In this document: positions 1-7,239 of the stretch, piece by piece
How the letters are laid out: each line of letters begins with the position of its first letter
Numbering within the stretch: the first letter of the stretch is position 1
Source of the DNA: Vermiculatibacterium agrestimuris
Lineage (GTDB): Bacteria; Bacillota; Clostridia; Oscillospirales; Oscillospiraceae
Assembly: GCF_943193085.1 (NCBI RefSeq)
Contig: NZ_CALPCU010000007.1
Span: forward strand, 25,070-89,069
Reading direction: 5' to 3'
Length of the DNA stretch: 64,000 nucleotides
Translations under genes and position numbers: made by a program
The notes under the pieces: model-generated
What the model was told of the DNA's origin: nothing
The model's database searches: none
The model's input: only the letters and a program-made list of their open reading frames with translations

Positions 1-96
1 CAGGCTGCGGGGGCCGCTTTGGTGGACACCACTGGCATTTCTCTGGAGGAGAGCTTTCGGCTGCTCCTTCGGACGGTACAGGAGACGCTGGCATGA
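1..96 (+). CDS. cmk: Cytidylate kinase, C-terminal end (partial)
   Basis: Open reading frame from the first base of the window to a TGA at 94-96, giving 31 residues. The tail resembles the C-terminal helix of CMP kinase (an L-D-T-T-G-I-S-L-E-E-S stretch followed by a hydrophobic helix). The identification rests on this short tail and on the gene order cmk-plsC-ispH/rpsA, which is common in Clostridia. It overlaps plsC by ATGA. CMP kinase phosphorylates CMP and dCMP in the cytoplasm. Confidence 0.7.
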   Translation, partial: QAAGAALVDTTGISLEESFRLLLRTVQETLA

Positions 97-686
97 AAGT
101 ATGGTACTGTATTCTCTACTGCGTGATCTGGCCCTTTTTCAACTTGGTTCACCCTTGCCGGGCCATCGGCCGCGAGAATATTCCGGAGGGGGCGGCGCTG
201 TTTTGCCCCAACCACACCAGTCTCACAGACCCCCTCTTTGCCGTTTTCGCCATGCACCTGAAAAACCGGCCCCAGGTCATGGCCAAGGCGGAGATCATGG
301 AAGTCCCCGTTCTGGGCTGGATCCTGAAAAAGGCCGGCGTTTTTGCAGTGGAGCGGGGCAAGTCCGACGTCGGCGCCATCAAACGGGCCTTAAAGTGCCT
401 CAAAAGCGGAGAGAAGCTCCTGCTCTTTCCCGAGGGCACCCGCTCCAAGACCGGGGAGCTGGGGCCTGCCAAGGGCGGCGCCGCCATGCTGGCGGTGCGC
501 ACCGGCGTCCCCATCGTGCCCATGTACATCCCGGCGGAGAAAAAATGGTTCCGCCGCACCTCCGTGGTTTTTGGGACGCCCTACATTCCGCAGATCGCGG
601 GCGCAAAGGGTACCTCCGAGGAATATGAGGCCATTGCCCAGGATCTGATGGCGCGGATCGCCCTTTTAGAGGAGCAGGCGAAATGA
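93..686 (+). CDS. plsC: 1-acyl-sn-glycerol-3-phosphate acyltransferase
   Basis: Acylates lysophosphatidic acid to phosphatidic acid at the inner face of the membrane. The 197-residue protein has the acyltransferase signature HX4D (His41 to Asp46 in NHTSLTD) and the substrate-binding FPEGTR motif at about 112-117. A hydrophobic N-terminal segment (about 1-20) would anchor it. The length is usual for the short Firmicutes PlsC type. The start overlaps the cmk stop by ATGA and its own stop overlaps the start of ispH-rpsA, so the three genes should be translated together. Confidence 0.92.
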   Translation: MKVWYCILYCVIWPFFNLVHPCRAIGRENIPEGAALFCPNHTSLTDPLFAVFAMHLKNRPQVMAKAEIMEVPVLGWILKKAGVFAVERGKSDVGAIKRALKCLKSGEKLLLFPEGTRSKTGELGPAKGGAAMLAVRTGVPIVPMYIPAEKKWFRRTSVVFGTPYIPQIAGAKGTSEEYEAIAQDLMARIALLEEQAK

Positions 687-2686
687 GAGTGACCGTAGCC
701 AAGACCGCGGGCTTTTGCTACGGCGTAAAGCGGGCGGTAGAGCTGGCCGAAACCACCGCGCAGACCGGCGTGCCCTGCGTCATGCTGGGGCCGGTCATCC
801 ATAACAGTTCTGTTATCCGGCACCTTGCATCTATGGGGATGACAGTGGTGGAACGGCCGGAGGATGTTCCTCCCGGCGCCGTTGTGATCCTCCGCTCCCA
901 CGGGGAGGGGAGAGCGGTCTACGATGTGTTGAAGGCCAAGGACATCCAGATCGTGGACGCCACCTGCCCCAACGTATCCCGGATCCATACCTTGGCCAAA
1001 ACGGCCCAGGAGGAGGGAAGGCGGGTCATCATCATCGGCGCGGCAGGCCATCCGGAGGTGCAGGCCATTGCCGGCTGGTGCCAGGAACCTTTGATTTTTC
1101 AAGATGGACAGGCCTTGGCGGATTACTTTTCCGCCCATCGGGACGAGGCGGAAAAGCCTCTCACCATGCTCTGTCAGACCACCTCTACACAAAAGGTTTG
1201 GAATTTTTGCGTAGAAAACGCAAAAAAACTGTGTACAAATATCAAAATTTTTGATACAATATGTAATGCTACTTGCGCCCGGCAATCCGAGGCCCAGCGG
1301 TTATCTGTCCAAAATGACGCTGTCGTCGTCATTGGAGGGCGGGACAGCGCGAATACCAAACGACTTTTTGAGTTGTGCGGTGCGCTGTGTTCCCACACCG
1401 TTTGGATCGAAAATTCGGACGAGCTGGATATGGCCCAATTTGAAAAAGGGGCTTGCGTGGCGATCACTGCAGGTGCGTCAACACCTGCGTGGATCATAAA
1501 GGAGGTATATGACAAAATGAATGAAGAGAACATGGTGATCGAGGAATCCTTTGAGGAAATGCTGGAGAAATCGATCAAAACTTTGCATACGGGGGAGAAA
1601 GTCACGGGCATGGTAACCGCTATCACGCCCACCGAGATTTATGTGGATCTGGGGACGAAGCATGCCGGTTACATCCCGGTGGCCGAGCTCACTGACGATC
1701 CCACCGTCAAGGTGGAGGACATCGTCAAGGTGGGCGACGAGATCGAGACCTGCGTGGTACGTGTCAACGACGCCGAGGGCGTTGTCACACTGTCCAAGAA
1801 GCGTCTTGACTCTGTCAAGAGCTGGGACGATGTGGAGGCGGCCTGCGAAGATCACACCACAGTCGAGGGCGTGGTCACCGAGGAGAACAAGGGCGGCGTG
1901 GTCGTCAGCGTCAAGGGCGTTCGGGTCTTCGTGCCCGCTTCCCAGACCGGCATCCCCCGCGACCAGCCCATGACCGAGCTGCTCAAGCAGAAGGTCAAGC
2001 TGCGCATCACGGAGGTCAACCGTGCCCGCCGCCGTGTGGTGGGCTCCATCCGCGCGGTGACCGCCGCAGAGCGCGCTGAAAAGGCCGCCGAGGTCTGGAA
2101 CAACATTGAGGAGGGCAAGCGCTACCGCGGCGTGGTCAAATCCCTCACCTCCTATGGCGCTTTCGTGGACATCGGCGGCGTCGACGGCATGGTGCACGTC
2201 TCTGAGCTGAGCTGGAGCCGGATCAAGCACCCCTCCGAGGTGGTCAATCCCGGCGACGAGGTGGAGGTATACGTCATTTCCTTCGATCCCGAGAAGCGGA
2301 AGATCTCCCTGGGCATGAAGGACAAGAGCCAGGATCCCTGGGCCAACTTTGTGGATTCCTACAAGCCTGAGGATACCGCTAAGGTGCGGGTGGTCAAGCT
2401 CATGACCTTCGGCGCCTTTGCCGAGGTAGTGCCCGGTGTGGATGGCCTGATCCACATTTCTCAGCTGGCCGATCACCGGGTAGACAAGCCCGCCGATGTA
2501 GTCAGCGAGGGCGACGAGGTCGAGGTGAAGATCACCGATATCGACTATGACAAGAAGAAAGTCTCCCTGTCGATCCGCGCTCTGCTGGAGGAGGCCCAGC
2601 GCACGGAGGATGGCGAGGACGGCGCGGTAGTGGCCAGCTCCGACGGCGAGGCCACCGAGGTCGTTTCCGACTTCCAGGCGGAGTAA
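683..2686 (+). CDS. ispH-rpsA: IspH / ribosomal protein S1 fusion (HMBPP reductase - 30S S1)
   Basis: A 667-residue fusion. Residues 1 to about 275 are 4-hydroxy-3-methylbut-2-enyl diphosphate reductase, the last MEP-pathway enzyme; its three 4Fe-4S cysteines are visible as Cys12 (FCYG), Cys95 (ATCP) and Cys198 (NATCAR). Residues from about 300 on carry four S1 RNA-binding repeats (roughly 300-370, 385-450, 470-540, 555-625), followed by an acidic tail. This fusion is known in Clostridia. At the junction an AAAGGAGG (1498-1505) sits 11 nt before an in-frame ATG at 1517 (Met279), so a free S1 protein could also be made. An intrinsic terminator follows. Confidence 0.93.
   Translation: MRVTVAKTAGFCYGVKRAVELAETTAQTGVPCVMLGPVIHNSSVIRHLASMGMTVVERPEDVPPGAVVILRSHGEGRAVYDVLKAKDIQIVDATCPNVSRIHTLAKTAQEEGRRVIIIGAAGHPEVQAIAGWCQEPLIFQDGQALADYFSAHRDEAEKPLTMLCQTTSTQKVWNFCVENAKKLCTNIKIFDTICNATCARQSEAQRLSVQNDAVVVIGGRDSANTKRLFELCGALCSHTVWIENSDELDMAQFEKGACVAITAGASTPAWIIKEVYDKMNEENMVIEESFEEMLEKSIKTLHTGEKVTGMVTAITPTEIYVDLGTKHAGYIPVAELTDDPTVKVEDIVKVGDEIETCVVRVNDAEGVVTLSKKRLDSVKSWDDVEAACEDHTTVEGVVTEENKGGVVVSVKGVRVFVPASQTGIPRDQPMTELLKQKVKLRITEVNRARRRVVGSIRAVTAAERAEKAAEVWNNIEEGKRYRGVVKSLTSYGAFVDIGGVDGMVHVSELSWSRIKHPSEVVNPGDEVEVYVISFDPEKRKISLGMKDKSQDPWANFVDSYKPEDTAKVRVVKLMTFGAFAEVVPGVDGLIHISQLADHRVDKPADVVSEGDEVEVKITDIDYDKKKVSLSIRALLEEAQRTEDGEDGAVVASSDGEATEVVSDFQAE
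1517..2686 (+). CDS. rpsA: Possible separately translated ribosomal protein S1 (internal start)
   Basis: In-frame internal start within the ispH-rpsA fusion. The ATG at 1517 is preceded by a perfect Shine-Dalgarno AAAGGAGG at 1498-1505 with 11 nt spacing. The product would be 389 residues holding all four S1 repeats and none of IspH, which matches the length of stand-alone clostridial S1. A site this strong at exactly the domain junction is unlikely to be random, but only the DNA is seen; translation from it is inferred. Confidence 0.5.
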   Translation: MNEENMVIEESFEEMLEKSIKTLHTGEKVTGMVTAITPTEIYVDLGTKHAGYIPVAELTDDPTVKVEDIVKVGDEIETCVVRVNDAEGVVTLSKKRLDSVKSWDDVEAACEDHTTVEGVVTEENKGGVVVSVKGVRVFVPASQTGIPRDQPMTELLKQKVKLRITEVNRARRRVVGSIRAVTAAERAEKAAEVWNNIEEGKRYRGVVKSLTSYGAFVDIGGVDGMVHVSELSWSRIKHPSEVVNPGDEVEVYVISFDPEKRKISLGMKDKSQDPWANFVDSYKPEDTAKVRVVKLMTFGAFAEVVPGVDGLIHISQLADHRVDKPADVVSEGDEVEVKITDIDYDKKKVSLSIRALLEEAQRTEDGEDGAVVASSDGEATEVVSDFQAE

Positions 2687-2707
2687 TATTACGTTTTGTC
2701 CCTGTAA

Positions 2708-2752
2708 GATAGCGCCACTTTTTAAAAAGTGGCGCTATCTTTTTCTTTTTTG
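2708..2752 (+). terminator. Intrinsic terminator after ispH-rpsA
   Basis: A perfect 16-bp inverted repeat (GATAGCGCCACTTTTT with its complement, 2708-2739) with essentially no loop beyond the A/T part, followed by a T-rich tract. It lies 20 nt after the ispH-rpsA stop. Confidence 0.93.
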
Positions 2753-2772
2753 AGGGAAAACGGCGTTTTTAC

Positions 2773-2801
2773 TTGCAATTTGGGACAAAAGAGAATATAA
2801 T
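2773..2801 (+). promoter_or_regulatory. Sigma-A promoter of carD
   Basis: TTGCAA (2773-2778), 17-bp spacer, TATAAT (2796-2801). It lies 43 bp before the carD start and just after the previous terminator. Confidence 0.8.
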
Positions 2802-2843
2802 TACTTTTAGTAGAATTGGTTTACAGGCGATGGGAGGTGCAAG

Positions 2844-3323
2844 ATGTTTCAAGTTGGGGATAAGATCGTTCATCCCATGCACGGCGCTGGCGTGATCGAC
2901 AGCGTGGTGACGAAGAAGGTCAACGGAGTTGTACGGGACTATTATGTGCTGAAGTTGCCAGTAGGCGGCATGATGGTGATGATCCCCACGGGAAACTGCA
3001 CTGAGATCGGCGTTCGACCCATCGTCGCCCCTGCGGAGGCAGACAAGATCATTGACGCCCTGCCCGCCATCGAAATAGAATCCGATCCCAACTGGAACCG
3101 CCGAAACCGTGAAAACCTGATTCGCCTGAAAAGCGGTGACCTCCTTGAGGTCGCCAAAGTGATGAAGAGCCTGATCCTTCGCGACGGGGAGCGCGGCTTG
3201 TCCACTGGAGAGCGGAAAATGCTCCACTCCGCCAAGCAGATCCTGATTTCAGAGATCGCCCTTTCCGAGAGTTCCAGCTATGAGGAAGTGGAAGGACGCA
3301 TCAATCAGGCATTGGCGCAATAA
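2844..3323 (+). CDS. CarD-family transcriptional regulator
   Basis: A 159-residue protein opening with the CarD/TRCF RNA-polymerase-interacting domain (F-x-V-G-D-K-I-V-H-P-x-H-G-A-G-V at about 2-17), followed by a helical C-terminal half. In characterised relatives the N-terminal domain binds the RNAP beta subunit and the C-terminal helices contact DNA next to the -10 element, stabilising open complexes. The ATG follows GGGAGGTG. It is a single-gene unit with its own promoter (2773-2801) and terminator (3338-3366). Confidence 0.9.
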   Translation: MFQVGDKIVHPMHGAGVIDSVVTKKVNGVVRDYYVLKLPVGGMMVMIPTGNCTEIGVRPIVAPAEADKIIDALPAIEIESDPNWNRRNRENLIRLKSGDLLEVAKVMKSLILRDGERGLSTGERKMLHSAKQILISEIALSESSSYEEVEGRINQALAQ

Positions 3324-3337
3324 ATTGAATAGGACGG

Positions 3338-3366
3338 AAAAAGGGGACTGAAAAGTCCCCTTTTTT
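3338..3366 (+). terminator. Intrinsic terminator after carD
   Basis: AAAAAGGGGACT, a GAAA loop, then AGTCCCCTTTTTT. A tight GC stem with a T-run, 15 nt after the carD stop. Confidence 0.92.
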
Positions 3367-3399
3367 CCACTGTGTACCCTTCCAAAACGGGGTGTAATT

Positions 3400-4128
3400 A
3401 TGGGTTTCTTTGAAAAATTAAGGAAAAATGGCCAGCGGCTGATGGTGAGCTGTTCTGCCATCGTCCCTGCCGCCGGCAGCGCCGTTCGGATGGGGCAGGA
3501 CAAGCTCCTGATGCCCCTTCATGACGTCCCTATGCTCCTTCGAACCCTTTGGACGCTGGAGGGCTGCGGCTATGTGACCGAGATCATCATCGCCACACGG
3601 GAAGACCTCATCGTACCTGTGGGACAGCTGTGCAGGGATGCGGGGCTTCAAAAGGTACGCAAGGTGGTCGTAGGCGGCGAGAGCCGCACCGCCTCGGTGC
3701 TGGCGGGACTTCGGGAGGCGGATCCCACCACCCAGCTGGTCGCCATTCACGACGCTGACCGCCCCTTGCTCACCGCTGAGATTTTGGGGAAGACTATCCG
3801 CAGAGCGGCGGAGCGGGGTGCGGCTGCCCCGGCGGTTCCGGTAAAGGACACCATCAAACGGGCAGCAGACGGCATGGTGGAGACCACCCTTGACCGCTCG
3901 GAACTCTTTGCCATCCAAACGCCTCAGGTCTTTGAGCACGGCCTCATCCTGGGGGCGCTGGAGAAGGCGGAAGCGGAGGGGATCGCCCTTACTGACGACT
4001 GCGCCGCTGTGGAGCGGCTCGGGATGCCGGTGTGTCTTACCGAGGGCTCCTATGAAAACATCAAGCTGACCACGCCAGAGGACGTCCTGGTTGCGGAGGC
4101 CATATTGGAAAGGCGGGGTGAGGCATGA
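3400..4128 (+). CDS. ispD: 2-C-methyl-D-erythritol 4-phosphate cytidylyltransferase
   Basis: Third MEP-pathway step: joins CTP and methylerythritol phosphate to give CDP-ME. The 242-residue protein has the nucleotidyltransferase loop A-A-G-S-A-V-R-M-G-Q-D-K near residues 25-36 and the acidic D-A-D-R-P motif near 118. The ATG at 3400 has a nearby CGGGGTG. An alternative ATG at 3442 (MVSCSAIVPAAG) would look more like family N-termini but has no good ribosome binding site. The stop overlaps the ispF start by ATGA; the pair is widely co-transcribed. Confidence 0.92.
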   Translation: MGFFEKLRKNGQRLMVSCSAIVPAAGSAVRMGQDKLLMPLHDVPMLLRTLWTLEGCGYVTEIIIATREDLIVPVGQLCRDAGLQKVRKVVVGGESRTASVLAGLREADPTTQLVAIHDADRPLLTAEILGKTIRRAAERGAAAPAVPVKDTIKRAADGMVETTLDRSELFAIQTPQVFEHGLILGALEKAEAEGIALTDDCAAVERLGMPVCLTEGSYENIKLTTPEDVLVAEAILERRGEA

Positions 4129-4604
4129 GGATCGGACAGGGTTACGATGTGCACCGGCTGACAGCGGGCCGGAAGCTCATTCTGGCCGGGGTGGAGATCC
4201 CCTATGAAAAAGGACTGCTGGGCCACTCTGACGCCGACGTGCTGACCCATGCCCTCATGGATGCCCTGCTGGGAGCCTGCGCGCTGGGGGACATCGGACA
4301 TCTGTTTCCCGACAATGATCCCGCCTATGCCGGAGCAGACAGTCTCAAGCTGCTGGATCGGGTGGTGGAACTGCTGGGAAAGCGCGGGTTCCGCGTGGGC
4401 AATGTGGATGTGACCGTGATCGCCCAAGCCCCCAAGCTCTCGCCGTTCGTGCCGCAAATGCGGGAAAATCTGGCCCGGCGGTTGAACATTGGGACAGACC
4501 GGGTCAGCGTCAAGGCCACGACCGAGGAGGGGCTGGGCTTTACAGGCAGGGGAGATGGCGTTGCCGCGCAGGCGGTGTGTCTGATCGAAGAACCGGCTGA
4601 TTGA
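4125..4604 (+). CDS. ispF: 2-C-methyl-D-erythritol 2,4-cyclodiphosphate synthase
   Basis: Cyclises CDP-ME 2-phosphate to MEcPP in the MEP pathway. The 159-residue protein is of normal length. The zinc-binding Asp8 and His10 are in G-Y-D-V-H-R at the N-terminus and the third ligand is in the L-L-G-H-S-D-A-D motif near residue 42. Coupled to ispD by ATGA. With ispH in the fusion upstream, three of the seven MEP genes lie within 4 kb, split by the separately transcribed carD. Confidence 0.95.
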   Translation: MRIGQGYDVHRLTAGRKLILAGVEIPYEKGLLGHSDADVLTHALMDALLGACALGDIGHLFPDNDPAYAGADSLKLLDRVVELLGKRGFRVGNVDVTVIAQAPKLSPFVPQMRENLARRLNIGTDRVSVKATTEEGLGFTGRGDGVAAQAVCLIEEPAD

Positions 4605-4666
4605 GGGGCGCTTTTTGTGCCGAACAAGAAACCGCAGAGATAGGAAAATAGGATATAGCCGTTCCC

Positions 4667-4710
4667 AAACGCTCCTGCGCCGCATATCATGCGGTGAGAG
4701 GAGCGTTTTT
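4667..4710 (+). terminator. Probable terminator after ispF
   Basis: Outer stem AAACGCTCCT / AGGAGCGTTT with a second internal hairpin (CCGCAT/ATGCGG) in the loop, ending in TTTTT. It lies in the 160-nt gap between ispF and the DUF3343 gene. The two-tier stem is unusual for a plain terminator but the T-run supports it. Confidence 0.7.
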
Positions 4711-4766
4711 GCCTCTCCCCATGGGAGGCCATTTCTCTCACCCTCAAGAAAGGAATGGTCATTCAA

Positions 4767-5021
4767 ATGGTCTACTATCTCATCGTCTGCCGCTCTCTGA
4801 CCTACGCTCAGCGGACGGAGGCGGCTCTGAAGCGGGCAGGCATCACAGCTCACATCATGCGCTCCCCCAAGGTCATTGACAGCGAGGGGTGCAGCCATTC
4901 GGTGAAGGTCGCTGAGCGGAATCTTGCCCCCGCGCTGGTCATATTGGCCCGGGCGGGCCTGTCCCCTAAGCGGGTATTCATCATGGCCAGCGACGGAAGC
5001 TATAAGGAGGTTCTGCTGTAA
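4767..5021 (+). CDS. DUF3343 protein (putative Se/S carrier-like)
   Basis: An 84-residue protein matching my memory of DUF3343 (PF11823), small proteins proposed as sulfur or selenium carriers near cysteine desulfurases. Visible features are Y-Y-L-I-V-C-R-S-L-T-Y-A-Q-R at the start and a second cysteine in the S-E-G-C-S-H-S segment. An in-frame ATG at 4755 exists, but AAAGGA directly abuts it, so the ATG at 4767 (12-nt spacing, family-like N-terminus) is preferred. The stop overlaps the desulfurase start by TAATG, suggesting a donor-acceptor pair; that function is inferred. Confidence 0.8.
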   Translation: MVYYLIVCRSLTYAQRTEAALKRAGITAHIMRSPKVIDSEGCSHSVKVAERNLAPALVILARAGLSPKRVFIMASDGSYKEVLL

Positions 5022-6145
5022 TGGCCTATTTGGACAGTGCGGCCACCACGCTGCAAAAGCCCCCGTCAGTGTCGCGGGCCGTGGTCTCCGCCATGGGGCG
5101 GATGGCCTCGCCGGGCAGAGGCGGGCACAGGCCCGCTATGCTGGCCGCCGAGACCGCTTTCCAGTGCCGTCAGGCTGCGGCGGAGCTCTTTCACCTGGAC
5201 GATCCGGAAAATGTGGTCTTTACCCTCAACGCCACCCACGCGCTCAATCTGGCCATCAAATCGGTGGTAAAGCCGGGAGACCGGGTGGTGGTGTCGGGCT
5301 ATGAGCACAATGCTGTGACCCGCCCCTTGGCAGCGCTGGGCTGCAGTATCCAAGTGGCCCGGTCGCCCCTGTTTGACCAGGAGGCGATCCTGGCCCAGTT
5401 CGACCGGCTGGTAACTGCCGAAACTGCCTGTGTCGTCTGCACGCATGTCTCCAACGTGTTCGGTTTCATTCTGCCGGTAAAGGAGATTGCCGCGCTTTGC
5501 ACCCAGCGGGGTGTGCCCTTCATTCTGGACGCGTCCCAGTCCGCTGGGGCTTTGCCCGTTCATATGGACGAGTTGGGCGCGGCCTTCATCGGTATGCCGG
5601 GGCACAAGGGTCTCTACGGCCCCCAGGGCACCGGGCTCCTGCTCTGCGGAGACGGCCGGGATACATGCCCCCTTTTAGAGGGCGGCACCGGCAGTCTCTC
5701 CGCACAACAGGAAATGCCTGATTTTCTCCCTGACCGGCTGGAGGCGGGCACCCATAATGTGCCCGGCATTGCCGGACTGCTGGAGGGCATCCGTTTTGTT
5801 CGAAGCAGAGGAACGGATACCATCCTTCGTCACGAGCAGGCTTTGACCGCTATGGCGGCCCGTGGGCTTATGGCCCTCCCGGGCGTTACGGTCTATGCCG
5901 CCCAGCGGCCTGAGACTCAGGCGGGCGTGCTCTCCTTCACTGTGACGGGCATGGACTGCGAGGAAGTGGGGGAGACCCTGGGCGGCCGTGATGTGGCTGT
6001 CCGGGCGGGTCTCCACTGCGCCCCCTTCGCCCACGAGAGCGCCGGGACGCTGAAGACCGGCACAGTGCGAGCCAGCTTTTCTGAATTTAATACTGCCTCC
6101 GACGCGAAGCGGCTGGTGGCCGAGGTGGCCCGGCTGGCAAGGTAA
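5021..6145 (+). CDS. Cysteine desulfurase-like class V aminotransferase
   Basis: PLP enzyme of 374 residues. The Schiff-base lysine is Lys196 in the G-H-K-G-L-Y-G-P-Q-G-T-G motif. The candidate persulfide cysteine is Cys333 in R-A-G-L-H-C-A-P, the short-loop arrangement of the SufS/CsdA group. Such enzymes move sulfur (or selenium) from cysteine to an acceptor. No SufU or SufBCD genes are next to it; the partner here is the DUF3343 protein upstream, to which it is translationally coupled. A strong terminator follows at once. Confidence 0.87.
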   Translation: MAYLDSAATTLQKPPSVSRAVVSAMGRMASPGRGGHRPAMLAAETAFQCRQAAAELFHLDDPENVVFTLNATHALNLAIKSVVKPGDRVVVSGYEHNAVTRPLAALGCSIQVARSPLFDQEAILAQFDRLVTAETACVVCTHVSNVFGFILPVKEIAALCTQRGVPFILDASQSAGALPVHMDELGAAFIGMPGHKGLYGPQGTGLLLCGDGRDTCPLLEGGTGSLSAQQEMPDFLPDRLEAGTHNVPGIAGLLEGIRFVRSRGTDTILRHEQALTAMAARGLMALPGVTVYAAQRPETQAGVLSFTVTGMDCEEVGETLGGRDVAVRAGLHCAPFAHESAGTLKTGTVRASFSEFNTASDAKRLVAEVARLAR

Positions 6146-6157
6146 GAGAGACGAGAG

Positions 6158-6196
6158 CGCCCGGCAGACTGCAAGGTCTGCCGGGCGTTTTTTCTT
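6158..6196 (+). terminator. Intrinsic terminator after the desulfurase gene
   Basis: CGCCCGGCAGAC, TGCAAG loop, GTCTGCCGGGCG and a run of T. Perfect 12-bp GC stem. Confidence 0.95.
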
Positions 6197-6279
6197 GACC
6201 TCCTCCCCGGACAGGCCAAAGCTCGTCTAAAACCGGGAAAAATCGAAAGAAATTCAGGAAAAATTCATGCTTGCCGCCC

Positions 6280-6308
6280 TTGCGTCCGGCGTTGAAATCA
6301 AGTATAAT
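6280..6308 (+). promoter_or_regulatory. Sigma-A promoter of the cdaA operon
   Basis: TTGCGT (6280-6285), 17-bp spacer, TATAAT (6303-6308), 40 bp before the chosen cdaA start. It falls inside a longer upstream open frame, which argues against a start at 6271. Confidence 0.75.
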
Positions 6309-6348
6309 ACATAAGATAGACGGAATATGTCCGGAAGGAGGGAGCGCA

Positions 6349-7239
6349 ATGGAACAGATCGCCGCGGCGGCACGGGGGATGGTCTCCAATTTCGGAGTGG
6401 TTTCCATCACCGATATTATCGATATCGCCATTATGGCCTTTCTCATATACAGGCTGATCGATCTGATCCGCTCCACCAGCTCCGGCAAGGTGGCCCGGGG
6501 CATCATCCTGATTTTGGGGGCTTTGGGCCTGTCCAATATCTTCCGGCTCTACACGGTGAATTTCTTGCTGAGCAAGGTTTTGGAATACGGCGTTCTGGCC
6601 CTGGTCATCCTTTTCCAGCCGGAGCTGCGCAAGCTCCTGGAGCAGGTGGGCAGCAGTAAATTTGGCAATGTTTTCTCCGGCCGTCAGACAGCCCCCGACG
6701 AGCTGGACAACGCGATCACCCAAACGGTGGAGGCCTATACATCCCTTTCCAAGAGCAAAACCGGCGCGCTTATGGTCTTTGAACGGAAGAATATGCTGGA
6801 CGACGCCATCCGTACCGGCACAGCCCTGGACACGGTGGTCAACGCCGAGCTTTTGAAGAATATCTTCTGGAACAAGGCGCCGCTCCACGACGGTGCGGTC
6901 ATCGTACGGGGAGGGCGCATCGTGGGCGCCGGCTGTATGCTCCCCATGTCGGGAAATGTGAATCTCTCCCGGGAGTTGGGCATGCGCCACCGGGCGGGGA
7001 TCGGCGCCAGCGAGCAGACCGACGCAGTGGTGGCCATCGTCTCTGAGGAGACCGGCTCCATCTCCGTGGCTGTGGGTGGTATGCTCAAACGGCATCTGGC
7101 CCCGGAGACTTTAGAGCGGCTGCTGCGCAACGAGCTCATGCCGGAGCGGACAGAGGAGGAGACCCCCTTCAACAAGCTGTCCGCCCTGTTCCGCGGGAAG
7201 AAGGAGGGACAAAAGGATGGAGAGAGCAAGGAAAAATAA
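6349..7239 (+). CDS. cdaA: Diadenylate cyclase (membrane c-di-AMP synthase)
   Basis: Makes cyclic di-AMP from two ATP. From the ATG at 6349 (after GGAAGGAGGG) the protein has 296 residues: three membrane helices (about 22-40, 48-65, 72-92) and a cytosolic DAC domain with the catalytic DGA at 181-183 and RHR at 213-215. In the Firmicutes studied it works with CdaR, encoded next and overlapping by 23 nt, and often with GlmM; glmM is in this window but far away (58293-59645). Confidence 0.95.
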   Translation: MEQIAAAARGMVSNFGVVSITDIIDIAIMAFLIYRLIDLIRSTSSGKVARGIILILGALGLSNIFRLYTVNFLLSKVLEYGVLALVILFQPELRKLLEQVGSSKFGNVFSGRQTAPDELDNAITQTVEAYTSLSKSKTGALMVFERKNMLDDAIRTGTALDTVVNAELLKNIFWNKAPLHDGAVIVRGGRIVGAGCMLPMSGNVNLSRELGMRHRAGIGASEQTDAVVAIVSEETGSISVAVGGMLKRHLAPETLERLLRNELMPERTEEETPFNKLSALFRGKKEGQKDGESKEK

